Part shown: piece by piece, positions 8,461 through 16,618 of the stretch
How positions within the stretch are numbered: position 1 is the stretch's first letter
Layout: each line of letters opens with the position of its first letter
Assembly (NCBI RefSeq): GCF_026013615.1
Contig: NZ_JAPDPI010000013.1
Location: forward strand, 52,564-116,563
Length of the DNA: 64,000 nt
Direction of reading: 5' to 3'
Source of the DNA: Plebeiibacterium marinum
GTDB lineage: Bacteria; Bacteroidota; Bacteroidia; Bacteroidales; Marinilabiliaceae
Notes under the pieces: model-generated
What the model was told of the DNA's origin: nothing
Seen by the model: the letters and a program-made list of their open reading frames with translations, nothing else
The model's database searches: none
Translations under genes and position numbers: made by a program

Positions 8461-8880
8461 ATGTCGGAAGTTAGATTAGTAGAGCATACAGGTTACATAG
8501 AAGAGGTTTGTCCAAATCAAATTAAAGTTCGGATTATCAGCGAATCAGCATGTGCATCGTGCCACGCAAAAGGTGCTTGTACTGCAGCTGACATGAAAGA
8601 AAAGATAATTGATGCATACAGTAAGGACCCCTCAAAATATCAGGCCGGTCAAAAGGTTATCATACAAGGTGAAAAATCCCTTGGCCTTAAAGCTTCCTTG
8701 CTAGCTTACATTTTCCCTTTTATACTAGTTTTTATCGCACTGTTCATTACCTATGAACTTACCCAAAATGAAGGAATTGCAGGAATTTCTTCACTGGCTG
8801 TTCTTGTGCCATATTTTATAGTAATAAAAATGGTATCGCCAAGGCTGAAAAAGTCGTTTTCGTTTAAAATAAAAGAATAA
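8461..8880 (+). CDS. RseC/MucC-family protein (SoxR-reducing-system type)
   Basis: 139 residues. The N-terminal domain carries the cysteine cluster CASCHAKGAC (C31, C34 and C40) typical of RseC, and two membrane helices follow at about residues 80-120. In gammaproteobacteria RseC takes part with Rnf homologues in reducing SoxR; in Bacteroidota the gene routinely leads the rnf operon, where its role may be iron-sulfur or redox maintenance of the complex. It lies 28 bases before rnfB and shares its orientation, so it is probably the first gene of the operon. Confidence 0.85.
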   Translation: MSEVRLVEHTGYIEEVCPNQIKVRIISESACASCHAKGACTAADMKEKIIDAYSKDPSKYQAGQKVIIQGEKSLGLKASLLAYIFPFILVFIALFITYELTQNEGIAGISSLAVLVPYFIVIKMVSPRLKKSFSFKIKE

Positions 8881-8908
8881 AATTAGCTTAGAATAAAATC
8901 AAATAATA

Positions 8909-9838
8909 ATGAATGTAGTAGTAATAACAGTTTTAACACTTGCCATTTTGGGTACCATTGCGGCCCTGGTGCTATATTTTGTGGCACAAAAGTTTAAAGT
9001 GTTCGAAGACCCAAGAATTGACCAGGTTGAGGAAGTACTTCCTGCAGCCAACTGTGGTGGTTGTGGTTTTCCAGGTTGTAGGGCTTTTGCCGAAGCTATG
9101 GTTAAAAGCGACGACATTTCAGAGCTTAACTGTCCCGTAGGTGGCGCAGATACCATGAATGCCGCAGCCGGTATTTTAGGCAAAGAAATTGCGGCCAGCG
9201 ACCCGATGATTGCAGTTGTTAAATGTAATGGAACCTGCGACAACCGTCCTAAAACCAACTTTTACGATGGTGCAACTTCATGTGCCGTTGCAGCCTCTCT
9301 TTATGCTGGGGATACTGGTTGTAGCTATGGCTGTTTAGGATGTGGCGATTGCGTTGAGGCTTGTACTTTTGATGCCATTGAAATGGATGAAAAAACCGGC
9401 CTGCCTGTTATCAAGGACAACTGCGTGGCTTGTGGTGCCTGTGTGGATGCCTGCCCTAAAAACATCATCGAACTCAGAAAACGTGGTCCTAAAGATCGCA
9501 GGGTTTTTGTTTCGTGTGTAAACAAGGACAAAGGTGGTGTGGCTAAAAAGGCATGTTCAGCAGCCTGTATCGGATGTAAAAAATGTATGAAAGAATGTCC
9601 GTTTGATGCCATTACCGTTGAAAACAACATTGCATACATCGACTTCAACAAATGTAAATTGTGCCGCAAGTGCGTTGCCGTTTGTCCTACAAATGCCATC
9701 CACGAAGTTAACTTTCCACCTAAGAAAGTAAAACCTGCTGCAGAAAAGCCTTCGGCACCCAAAGCAGAAACAGCTAAAGCTGAAGCAAAAACTAGTGAAA
9801 ACATAACATCTTCGGATGATAAAAATAAGGAGGAATAA
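8909..9838 (+). CDS. rnfB: Rnf complex subunit B, iron-sulfur electron-entry protein
   Basis: 309 residues. One N-terminal membrane helix (5-28) is followed by a four-cysteine cluster motif (C49, C52, C57, C75) typical of RnfB. Four CxxCxxCxxxC ferredoxin motifs follow (CLGCGDCVEAC, CVACGACVDAC, CIGCKKCMKEC, CKLCRKCVAVC). The last 45 residues are an Ala/Lys/Glu-rich tail of low complexity. RnfB takes electrons from reduced ferredoxin and passes them to the membrane core. The end of the gene carries the strong AAGGAGG ribosome site of rnfC (9827-9833). Confidence 0.97.
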   Translation: MNVVVITVLTLAILGTIAALVLYFVAQKFKVFEDPRIDQVEEVLPAANCGGCGFPGCRAFAEAMVKSDDISELNCPVGGADTMNAAAGILGKEIAASDPMIAVVKCNGTCDNRPKTNFYDGATSCAVAASLYAGDTGCSYGCLGCGDCVEACTFDAIEMDEKTGLPVIKDNCVACGACVDACPKNIIELRKRGPKDRRVFVSCVNKDKGGVAKKACSAACIGCKKCMKECPFDAITVENNIAYIDFNKCKLCRKCVAVCPTNAIHEVNFPPKKVKPAAEKPSAPKAETAKAEAKTSENITSSDDKNKEE

Positions 9839-9841
9839 ATC

Positions 9842-11173
9842 GTGCTAAAGACATTTTCTCTTGGAGGTATCCATCCTCCTGAAAACAAATTTTCGGCTGG
9901 TAAACAAATTGAAGTGATGCCGGTCCCTGCACAGGTGGCTATTCCTATCGCTCAACATATTGGGGCACCTGCCACACCTGTAGTACAAAAAGGAGATACC
10001 GTAAAAGTTGGAACTTTGATCGCAAAATCTTCAGGTTTTGTATCAACCAACATCCATTCTTCGGTTTCGGGAACTGTATTTAAGATTGACGACATTGTTG
10101 ATGCAAGTGGCTACAAAAAAGCCGCCATCATTATCAATGTAGAAGGTGACGAATGGGAAGAATCTATCGACAGATCCGCTGATTTAGTGAAAGAAATAAC
10201 AGCCTCTCCGGAAGAGATCATCAAAAAAGTTGGTGAAGCAGGAATTGTAGGACTCGGCGGGGCTACATTCCCATCGCATGTAAAACTATCCGTTCCTCCG
10301 GGAAAAACCTGTGATGTATTGATTTTAAATGCGGTTGAATGTGAACCTTACCTTACTGCCGACCACCAGATCATGCTGGAAAAAGGTGAAGAGATAATGG
10401 TAGGTACCCAAATATTGATGAAGTCTTTAAAAGTTGACAAGGCAATCATTGGTATTGAAAACAATAAACCAGATGCCATCAAGCACCTGACAGAACTGGC
10501 ATCATCGTATCCCGGCATTACTGTTGAACCTTTAAAAGTTCAGTATCCTCAGGGAGGTGAAAAGCAATTGATAGATGCCTGTATCAAACGTCAGATCCCA
10601 TCAGGAAAACTTCCTATCGAGGTTGGAGCTGTGGTTCAAAATGTGGGTACTACAGTTGCGGTTTACGAAGCGGTTCAAAAAAACAAACCTCTTTTTGAGC
10701 GGGTAGTTACGGTTACCGGTAAATCGGTTTCCAAACCGTCTAACTTTTTAGCAAGGATCGGAACTCCTATCAACAACCTGATTGAGGCTGCCGGAGGTTT
10801 ACCAGAAGATACAGGTAAGATTATTGGCGGGGGACCAATGATGGGGAAAGCCCTTACCTCAACCGAAATTCCTGTTACCAAAGGTAGCTCAGGGATTTTA
10901 ATCATGAAAAATGAGGAAGCCAAACGTAAGAAAATGCAAAACTGTATCAAATGCAGTAAATGTATTTCGGCTTGTGCCATGGGACTGGAGCCTTATTTAT
11001 TGATGACTCTTTCGGACAAACAGGTTTGGGACAGAGCTGAAGAGGAAAAGATTATGGATTGTATTGAGTGTGGTTCATGTAGTTACACCTGTCCTTCACA
11101 GCGCCCTCTTTTAGACTATATCCGTTTAGGAAAGGGAAAAGTAGGACAGATCATGCGTAGTCGCACCAAATAA
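9842..11173 (+). CDS. rnfC: Rnf complex subunit C, NADH-binding
   Basis: 443 residues starting at GTG 9842, eight bases after AAGGAGG. The N-terminus LGGIHPPENK is the conserved RnfC opening, which fixes the unusual start codon. GLGGATFPSHVKLS (about 138-151) is the glycine-rich nucleotide-binding part shared with complex I NuoF. Two [4Fe-4S] motifs lie near the C-terminus (CIKCSKCISAC and CIECGSCSYTC). The subunit exchanges electrons with NAD(H) at the cytoplasmic face. It begins three bases after the rnfB stop and ends 32 bases before rnfD. Confidence 0.97.
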   Translation: MLKTFSLGGIHPPENKFSAGKQIEVMPVPAQVAIPIAQHIGAPATPVVQKGDTVKVGTLIAKSSGFVSTNIHSSVSGTVFKIDDIVDASGYKKAAIIINVEGDEWEESIDRSADLVKEITASPEEIIKKVGEAGIVGLGGATFPSHVKLSVPPGKTCDVLILNAVECEPYLTADHQIMLEKGEEIMVGTQILMKSLKVDKAIIGIENNKPDAIKHLTELASSYPGITVEPLKVQYPQGGEKQLIDACIKRQIPSGKLPIEVGAVVQNVGTTVAVYEAVQKNKPLFERVVTVTGKSVSKPSNFLARIGTPINNLIEAAGGLPEDTGKIIGGGPMMGKALTSTEIPVTKGSSGILIMKNEEAKRKKMQNCIKCSKCISACAMGLEPYLLMTLSDKQVWDRAEEEKIMDCIECGSCSYTCPSQRPLLDYIRLGKGKVGQIMRSRTK

Positions 11174-11205
11174 TTTCAAATAAGAATTTAGACAAATATT
11201 AAGAT

Positions 11206-12207
11206 ATGAGCACATTAACTATTTCACCTTCACCGCACGTACACAGTGGCGACAGCGTGAAAAAAAATATGTATGGAGTGGTGATTGCCATGATTCCGGC
11301 ATTGCTTTTCTCTGTATACAACTTTGGAATTGGGACTCTGTCTGTTGTTATCACTTCTGTTCTGGCCTGTGTGTTTTTTGAATACGTAATTCAAAAGTAC
11401 CTGCTAAAGGGAGAAGTTACCATAACAGATGGTTCGGCAATAATTACTGGTATTTTATTAGGATTTAACTTGCCTTCGGTAATTCCTTTATGGATTATCG
11501 TTATTGGGGCGTTGGTTTCCATCGGAATTGGTAAAATGTCATTTGGCGGTTTGGGAAACAATCCTTTTAACCCGGCATTGGTAGGAAGGGTATTCTTATT
11601 GATCTCCTTCCCTGTTCAGATGACCTCATGGGTTAAACCGGGCGTATTGCCTATGTCGTTTGCCGACATCACCTCTGGTGCTACGCCATTGGGATTAATG
11701 AAAGAAGCTATTAAAACAGGACAAACACCAGCGCAGATATTAGAAACACTACCTAGCTATTCGGATATGCTTTGGGGATTTACTTCCGGTAGTGCCGGTG
11801 AGATGGCGGGAGCTGCCATTTTATTGGGGCTGGTATTTATGTTGGTTCGTAAAATTATTACCTGGCATATTCCTGTAGCGGTATTAGGAAGTGTGTATAT
11901 TTTCTCTGCGCTACTTCATCTAGCAGATGCTGCCATTTACGCTCCTCCAACATTCCACTTGTTATCAGGAGGTGTTTTATTGGGAGCAGTATTTATGGCT
12001 ACCGACTATTCCAGTTCTCCTATGAGTAATAAAGGAGGGATTATTTTTGGTATCGGCATTGGGGTTATCACCGTTGCCATCCGTGTATTCGGGGCATATC
12101 CAGAAGGAATATCATTCGCTATTTTAATTATGAATGCCTTTGTTCCTTTAATTGATAAGTATGTAAAACCAAAACGTTTTGGTGAAAAACCTGCTGTAGC
12201 AAAATAA
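11206..12207 (+). CDS. rnfD: Rnf complex subunit D, flavin-carrying membrane subunit
   Basis: 333 residues with about nine membrane helices. The covalent-FMN motif is SGAT with T160 as attachment residue, as in RnfD and NqrB. GNNPFNPALVGR (118-129) is a second family signature. RnfD with G, E and A forms the ion-translocating core in the inner membrane. The gap to rnfG is nine bases. Confidence 0.96.
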   Translation: MSTLTISPSPHVHSGDSVKKNMYGVVIAMIPALLFSVYNFGIGTLSVVITSVLACVFFEYVIQKYLLKGEVTITDGSAIITGILLGFNLPSVIPLWIIVIGALVSIGIGKMSFGGLGNNPFNPALVGRVFLLISFPVQMTSWVKPGVLPMSFADITSGATPLGLMKEAIKTGQTPAQILETLPSYSDMLWGFTSGSAGEMAGAAILLGLVFMLVRKIITWHIPVAVLGSVYIFSALLHLADAAIYAPPTFHLLSGGVLLGAVFMATDYSSSPMSNKGGIIFGIGIGVITVAIRVFGAYPEGISFAILIMNAFVPLIDKYVKPKRFGEKPAVAK

Positions 12208-12216
12208 ATGTAAATC

Positions 12217-12843
12217 ATGGCAAAAACAGAATCAACATTAGTAAACATGGTACTTGCATTGCTTATTATTACAGCAGTTGCAGGTGGATCGCTAGGCATG
12301 GTTTACAAGGTAACCAAAGAGCCTATTGCAGCGGCCAAGCTGGCCAAACAAAAAAAAGCCATTGAACAGGTAGTTCCGGGCTTTGATAACAATCCTACCG
12401 ACGAAGCTTACGAACTGACTTCGAAAGAAGGGTTTGCACTTAAAGTATTCCCTTGTAAAAAAGGAGAAGAGCTTTTAGGGGTAGCTATTTCAACAAAAAC
12501 CGAAAAGGGTTTTAGCGGAGAGATTAAAGTTATGGTTGGTATGAAACCTGACGGAACCATTATCAATTACTCGGTTCTTGAACACAAAGAAACTCCGGGA
12601 CTGGGATCTAAAATGCAGGCCTGGTTCAGAATGGATAAAGGAAACCAATCTGTTTTGGGCAAAAATCCTAAAACTACAAAAATGGTGGTAAGCAAAGATG
12701 GCGGACAAGTTGATGCTATTACGGCTGCAACTATTAGCTCAAGGGCGTTTTTAGATGCCATTATGGTTGCTTACAACACATATATGGATAACACCGATGC
12801 CCATAGCTCTGCAACAACAAAATCGAAAGGAGGCCAGTCATGA
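12217..12843 (+). CDS. rnfG: Rnf complex subunit G, covalent flavoprotein
   Basis: 208 residues. An N-terminal membrane anchor (about 9-30) leads into an extracytoplasmic FMN-binding domain with HKETPGLGS (about 123-131) and the flavin-attachment motif DAITAATISS, where T172 should carry FMN. The common family form is SGATxSS or TGATxSS; here the Gly is Ala, a mild variant. Its stop overlaps the rnfE start (ATGA, 12840-12843), so the two are coupled. Confidence 0.96.
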   Translation: MAKTESTLVNMVLALLIITAVAGGSLGMVYKVTKEPIAAAKLAKQKKAIEQVVPGFDNNPTDEAYELTSKEGFALKVFPCKKGEELLGVAISTKTEKGFSGEIKVMVGMKPDGTIINYSVLEHKETPGLGSKMQAWFRMDKGNQSVLGKNPKTTKMVVSKDGGQVDAITAATISSRAFLDAIMVAYNTYMDNTDAHSSATTKSKGGQS

Positions 12844-13424
12844 ATCAATGGAAAAACTTTTCAAAGGGCTTCTTTAAAGAGAATGCCGTTTTTACCTTGT
12901 TATTAGGTATGTGTCCTACGCTTGGTGTTACCTCATCAGCAATTAACGGACTTGGAATGGGATTAGCAACTACATTTGTACTTATCATGAGTAACATTGT
13001 GGTATCATTAGTTAAGGATTTAATTCCTGACAAAGTTCGTATCCCTGCATTTATTGTAATCATTGCATCCTTTGTAACTGTTGTTGAGTTATCAATGCAA
13101 GCCTACTTGCCTGCATTGTTTGAGTCGTTAGGGTTATTTATCCCTCTTATTGTAGTAAACTGTGTGGTATTGGGACGTGCAGAAGCTTTTGCTTCAAAAA
13201 ACGGGTTCCTTTCTTCAATGATAGATGGCGCAGGCATGGGATTGGGATTTGCAATGGCCCTTACCATTTTAGGTGGTGTGCGTGAATTTTTAGGAAGCGG
13301 TAAAATATTTGGCATCACAATTTATCCGGAACAATACGGAATGTTGGTTTTTGTATTGGCTCCTGGTGCATTTATCGCTTTAGGATATTTAATTGCTATT
13401 ATTAACAAATTAAAAAAAGCCTAA
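12840..13424 (+). CDS. rnfE: Rnf complex subunit E, membrane subunit
   Basis: 194 residues with six membrane helices. ENAVFTLLLGMCPTLGVTSS (14-33) contains the conserved cysteine that in Rnf/Nqr homologues helps bind an intramembrane iron-sulfur centre together with RnfA. VNCVVLGRAEAFA (about 103-115) identifies the E-type paralogue. It overlaps rnfG by four bases and ends three bases before rnfA. Confidence 0.96.
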   Translation: MNQWKNFSKGFFKENAVFTLLLGMCPTLGVTSSAINGLGMGLATTFVLIMSNIVVSLVKDLIPDKVRIPAFIVIIASFVTVVELSMQAYLPALFESLGLFIPLIVVNCVVLGRAEAFASKNGFLSSMIDGAGMGLGFAMALTILGGVREFLGSGKIFGITIYPEQYGMLVFVLAPGAFIALGYLIAIINKLKKA

Positions 13425-13427
13425 GAA

Positions 13428-14000
13428 ATGGAATACGTATTAATATTTATATCGGCCATATTTGTTAATAACATTGTATTGGCACAGTTCCTTGGAATTT
13501 GTCCGTTCCTTGGTGTTTCTAAAAAGATTTCTACAGGTATTGGTATGACAGGGGCGGTTACTTTTGTAATGGTAATTGCCACTATAGTTACTTACTTGCT
13601 TCAAAAATATGTTTTGGATGTATTTAACGTTGGTTATTTACAAACCATTTCATTTATATTGGTAATTGCATCATTAGTACAGTTGGTTGAAATTATATTA
13701 AAAAAGGTAAGCCCTCCTCTTTATCAGGCTCTTGGAGTGTTTTTACCTCTGATTACAACAAACTGTGCCATTTTAGGGGTTGCCATTATGACCATACAAA
13801 AAGATCTTAACCTATTACAAGCTGTAGCTTTTTCAACAGCTACTGCCATAGGTTTTGGTTTGGCATTGATCATTTTTGCCGGAATCCGCGAACAACTTGA
13901 ACTGATTGATTTGCCCAAAGGAATGAAAGGTACGCCAATTGCTTTATTGGTTGCCGGCATCCTTGCCCTTGCATTTATGGGATTTGCCGGTTTGGTTTAA
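13428..14000 (+). CDS. rnfA: Rnf complex subunit A, membrane subunit
   Basis: 190 residues with six membrane helices. [20 protein letters not shown] (14-33) and [11 protein letters not shown] (about 108-118) are RnfA signatures, and their two cysteines pair with those of RnfE. It is the last gene of the operon (order B-C-D-G-E-A, the usual Bacteroidota arrangement) and is followed by a rho-independent terminator. Confidence 0.96.
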   Translation: MEYVLIFISAIFVNNIVLAQFLGICPFLGVSKKISTGIGMTGAVTFVMVIATIVTYLLQKYVLDVFNVGYLQTISFILVIASLVQLVEIILKKVSPPLYQALGVFLPLITTNCAILGVAIMTIQKDLNLLQAVAFSTATAIGFGLALIIFAGIREQLELIDLPKGMKGTPIALLVAGILALAFMGFAGLV

Positions 14001-14046
14001 ACCAGGAGACTTATTGAATTGAGATAAAAATCATTATGGTTTTGAG

Positions 14047-14078
14047 AAGCTGCGCTAGAAATAGTGCAGCTTTTTTTA
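14047..14078 (+). terminator. Rho-independent terminator of the rnf operon
   Basis: AAGCTGCGCTA and TAGTGCAGCTT pair over 11 bases with one G-U pair and a GAAA loop, followed by a run of seven T. Confidence 0.9.
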
Positions 14079-14448
14079 TATAGGGGCAGACATGTAAATC
14101 AAACTCCTCGGCTATTAGCACTGAATTGTATTCAATGCAATAAGCGAACTGTCACCAATACCTAAATGCCAGATTACAAATCCTTAGCTCGTATTATAAA
14201 AAGCAACAACTCTTTACACAAAAAAAATCACTAGATTTACATGGCAGCTATTGCACTGATTTTAAATCAGTGCCAATGGATTTTTTTTAAAGATTGAATA
14301 TTATTAAACATCATTGTATACAAAGACATAACCTATAGGGATGCAGCAACGGTGCAAAGAATGTTCTCAAAAAGTGTAAAAACCATCCAAAAACGTAACC
14401 TTAACAATAATGCCTGTTAATAATATTCTTAAATAATCTCATTTTTAT
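14079..14448. other. Intergenic region between rnf and thiL with one palindrome
   Basis: About 370 bases with no gene seen. A perfect 21-base palindrome, GCACTGATTT-T-AAATCAGTGC, lies at 14253-14273. It may belong to the palindromic intergenic repeats found elsewhere in the window, or be a regulatory hairpin. Confidence 0.5.
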
Positions 14449-14456
14449 TAGTTTTG
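14449..14456 (+). promoter_or_regulatory. -7 element of thiL
   Basis: TAGTTTTG matches TAnnTTTG and lies 25 bases before the thiL ATG. Confidence 0.6.
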
Positions 14457-14481
14457 CACCTTAACGATGTAATTTTTAAAA

Positions 14482-15537
14482 ATGGCAGAAAACAAGAATC
14501 AAGACCTTAAGAACTTAGGCGAATTTGGATTGATTGATCTCCTTACTAAGAATATAGAAATAAAAAACAGCAGTACTAAAATGGGCGTTGGCGACGATGC
14601 GGCTGTTCTTGACTATAAGAATAAACAGGTTGTGGTAACAACCGACCTGCTTTTACAGGGCATTCATTTTGATTTGGTTTATACCCCCCTAAAACATTTG
14701 GGATATAAGGCCGTAATGGTTAACCTAAGCGATGTATTTGCTATGAACGCCACTCCAAAACAAATCACGGTTTCAATTGGGGTTAGTTCTAAAATGAACA
14801 CTGTAGCACTGGAAACACTATATGAAGGAATTAAGCTGGCTTGCGACAAACATGGTGTTGACCTGGTGGGTGGCGACACCTCTTCTTCCCTTACAGGATT
14901 AACCATCAGTATTACGGCTATTGGTGAGGGTGATGAAAATGACATTGTTTACCGCAAAGGGGCCAAACCCAACGACTTGATTTGTGTATCAGGGGATTTG
15001 GGTGGAGCTTATATGGGACTGCAACTTCTTGAAAGGGAAAAACGCGTTCATGAAGGCAACGCCAAAGTGCAACCTGATTTATCAGGCTACGATTACATTT
15101 TGGAACGCCAGCTAAAACCTGAAGCAAGGGGCGATGTAATTGCATTTTTAAAAGAAATAGGCGTTAAACCGACTTCAATGATCGACATATCGGATGGCTT
15201 ATCTTCTGAAATAAAACATATTTGCAAAAACTCAGGAACGGGTTGCAGAATATACGAAAACAAGATCCCTATCGATCATACAACCTCTTTAATGGCAGAA
15301 GAAATAAATATGAACCCTACCGTGGCTGCGCTCAATGGTGGCGAGGATTACGAACTTCTTTTTACCATTTCGATGGATGATTACGAAAAGTTTTCGAAAG
15401 AAACTGACTTAAAAATATACACCATTGGCCATATTACAGAAGAAAGCAAAGGATGCTACCTGGTAACCAATGCCGACCAGGAAATAGAATTACAGGCACA
15501 AGGGTGGAATGCATTAACAGGGAACAATGAGCAATGA
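14482..15537 (+). CDS. thiL: Thiamine-monophosphate kinase
   Basis: 351 residues, a normal ThiL length. The signature GVGDDAAVL (about 35-43), DLLLQGIHFD with the conserved metal-binding residues, and DLVGGDTSSS (about 125-134) match the AIR-synthase-like fold. ThiL phosphorylates thiamine monophosphate to the diphosphate cofactor in the cytoplasm. Its last codons (GNNEQ) come from the same AACAATGAGCAATGA unit that is repeated downstream, so the C-terminal end appears to be written by intergenic repeat sequence. Confidence 0.95.
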   Translation: MAENKNQDLKNLGEFGLIDLLTKNIEIKNSSTKMGVGDDAAVLDYKNKQVVVTTDLLLQGIHFDLVYTPLKHLGYKAVMVNLSDVFAMNATPKQITVSIGVSSKMNTVALETLYEGIKLACDKHGVDLVGGDTSSSLTGLTISITAIGEGDENDIVYRKGAKPNDLICVSGDLGGAYMGLQLLEREKRVHEGNAKVQPDLSGYDYILERQLKPEARGDVIAFLKEIGVKPTSMIDISDGLSSEIKHICKNSGTGCRIYENKIPIDHTTSLMAEEINMNPTVAALNGGEDYELLFTISMDDYEKFSKETDLKIYTIGHITEESKGCYLVTNADQEIELQAQGWNALTGNNEQ

Positions 15538-15580
15538 ACAATGAGCCATCTGCAGTGAGCAATGAGCAATGAACAATCAG
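15523..15580. repeat. Degenerate short tandem repeat (AACAATGAGCAATG type)
   Basis: Three to four imperfect copies of a 14-16 base unit span the thiL stop and the gap before the four-helix-bundle gene. A related AT-rich repeat (TTGATAATTGA type) lies at 15940-15977 on the other side of that gene. Confidence 0.65.
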
Positions 15581-15590
15581 AACCTTAATT

Positions 15591-15956
15591 ATGAGTAAAA
15601 ATATAGCATTTAAAAAGGCTTTTGCGTTTTCTGTATTGATTTACAGAATTTGTAAAAAACTAAAAGAAAACAATAAAGAATTTGATATATCAAGACAATT
15701 ACTAAGAAGTGGAACTTCTATAGGTGCTAATCTAGCTGAATCAAATGGAGCAATTTCTAAGGCAGACTTCTCTAATAAAGTAAGTATTGCCTATAAAGAA
15801 GGATTAGAAACAAAATATTGGCTTGAACTAACAAAAGAAATAGAACTAATAAATGAAGATGATTTTATTATAGCATATAACTCGGTAGATGAAATATGTA
15901 AAATTTTATTTAGCATCATTAAATCCACCAGAATAAATAATAATATTAATAATTGA
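15591..15956 (+). CDS. Four helix bundle protein (23S intervening-sequence / bAvd-like)
   Basis: 121 residues. The family is recognised from SRQLLRSGTSIGANLAES (about 39-56) and the central ISKADFSNKVSIAYKEGLETKYWL. Relatives are encoded within 23S rRNA intervening sequences or act as accessory (Avd-like) proteins of diversity-generating retroelements; most copies in Bacteroidota are solitary with no known role. This copy sits between thiL and ruvA and is flanked on both sides by low-complexity repeats, which suggests an inserted unit. No reverse transcriptase or rRNA is nearby. Confidence 0.85.
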   Translation: MSKNIAFKKAFAFSVLIYRICKKLKENNKEFDISRQLLRSGTSIGANLAESNGAISKADFSNKVSIAYKEGLETKYWLELTKEIELINEDDFIIAYNSVDEICKILFSIIKSTRINNNINN

Positions 15957-15981
15957 TCATTGTTAATTGATAATTGAAAAA

Positions 15982-16563
15982 ATGTTCGAATATATAAAAG
16001 GTCATATCATAGAATCGAGTCCGGCTCATTGCATTGTGGAAAACAATGGGATGGGATATTTTATTAATATTTCATTAAACACCTATACCAAGCTTCAAAA
16101 CCAAAAAGAAATCCAATTGTTTCTTTATGAGCAGATTCGTGAGGATGCCCACAACCTGTATGGGTTTTATGAAAAAACGGAACGGAATATATTTGTTCAC
16201 CTGATTTCGGTGAGTGGCATTGGAGCCAATACTGCCCGGATGATGCTGTCATCCATGTCGCCGGGAGAAATCCATGATGCCATTACATCAGGTAATGTAA
16301 ACCTGCTAAAAGGGATTAAAGGTATTGGGGCAAAAACCGCGCAACGGGTTATTGTGGATTTAACAGACAAACTGGGAAAAGAACCTGTTGATCAAAAAAT
16401 ATTTGTTGAACCAAACAATACATTAAAAGAAGAGGCGTTATCTGCTTTAGTAATGTTAGGATTTGTGAAGAATAGTGCCCAAAAAGTTGTTGACAAAATT
16501 CTGTCGGCAGAACCGGGAATCAAGGTTGAAGAGGTAATAAAAAAAGCGCTGAAAATGTTGTAG
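15982..16563 (+). CDS. ruvA: Holliday junction branch-migration protein RuvA
   Basis: 193 residues from ATG 15982, which gives the standard MFEYIKGHI start; a TTG at 15967 would add five residues from repeat DNA. Domain I is the OB fold (1-62). Two helix-hairpin-helix motifs follow (VSGIGANTARMML and IKGIGAKTAQRVIVDL), and the C-terminal domain III (about 146-193) should contact RuvB. RuvA binds four-way DNA junctions and loads RuvB. Placement directly before sprA is a widespread Bacteroidota gene order. Confidence 0.95.
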   Translation: MFEYIKGHIIESSPAHCIVENNGMGYFINISLNTYTKLQNQKEIQLFLYEQIREDAHNLYGFYEKTERNIFVHLISVSGIGANTARMMLSSMSPGEIHDAITSGNVNLLKGIKGIGAKTAQRVIVDLTDKLGKEPVDQKIFVEPNNTLKEEALSALVMLGFVKNSAQKVVDKILSAEPGIKVEEVIKKALKML

Positions 16564-16618
16564 TTTACCCCTATACAAATCCTGTTTTACCCATAATAAC
16601 CATTAAAACAATTAAAAC

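Noticed and set aside
9325..9888. Long minus-strand frame opposite rnfB
   Set aside because: It is a shadow of the cysteine-rich rnfB code with no family features; rnfB is certain.
15591..15956. Diversity-generating retroelement accessory gene
   Set aside because: No reverse transcriptase, template repeat or variable repeat is present in the window, so only the fold-level similarity stands.
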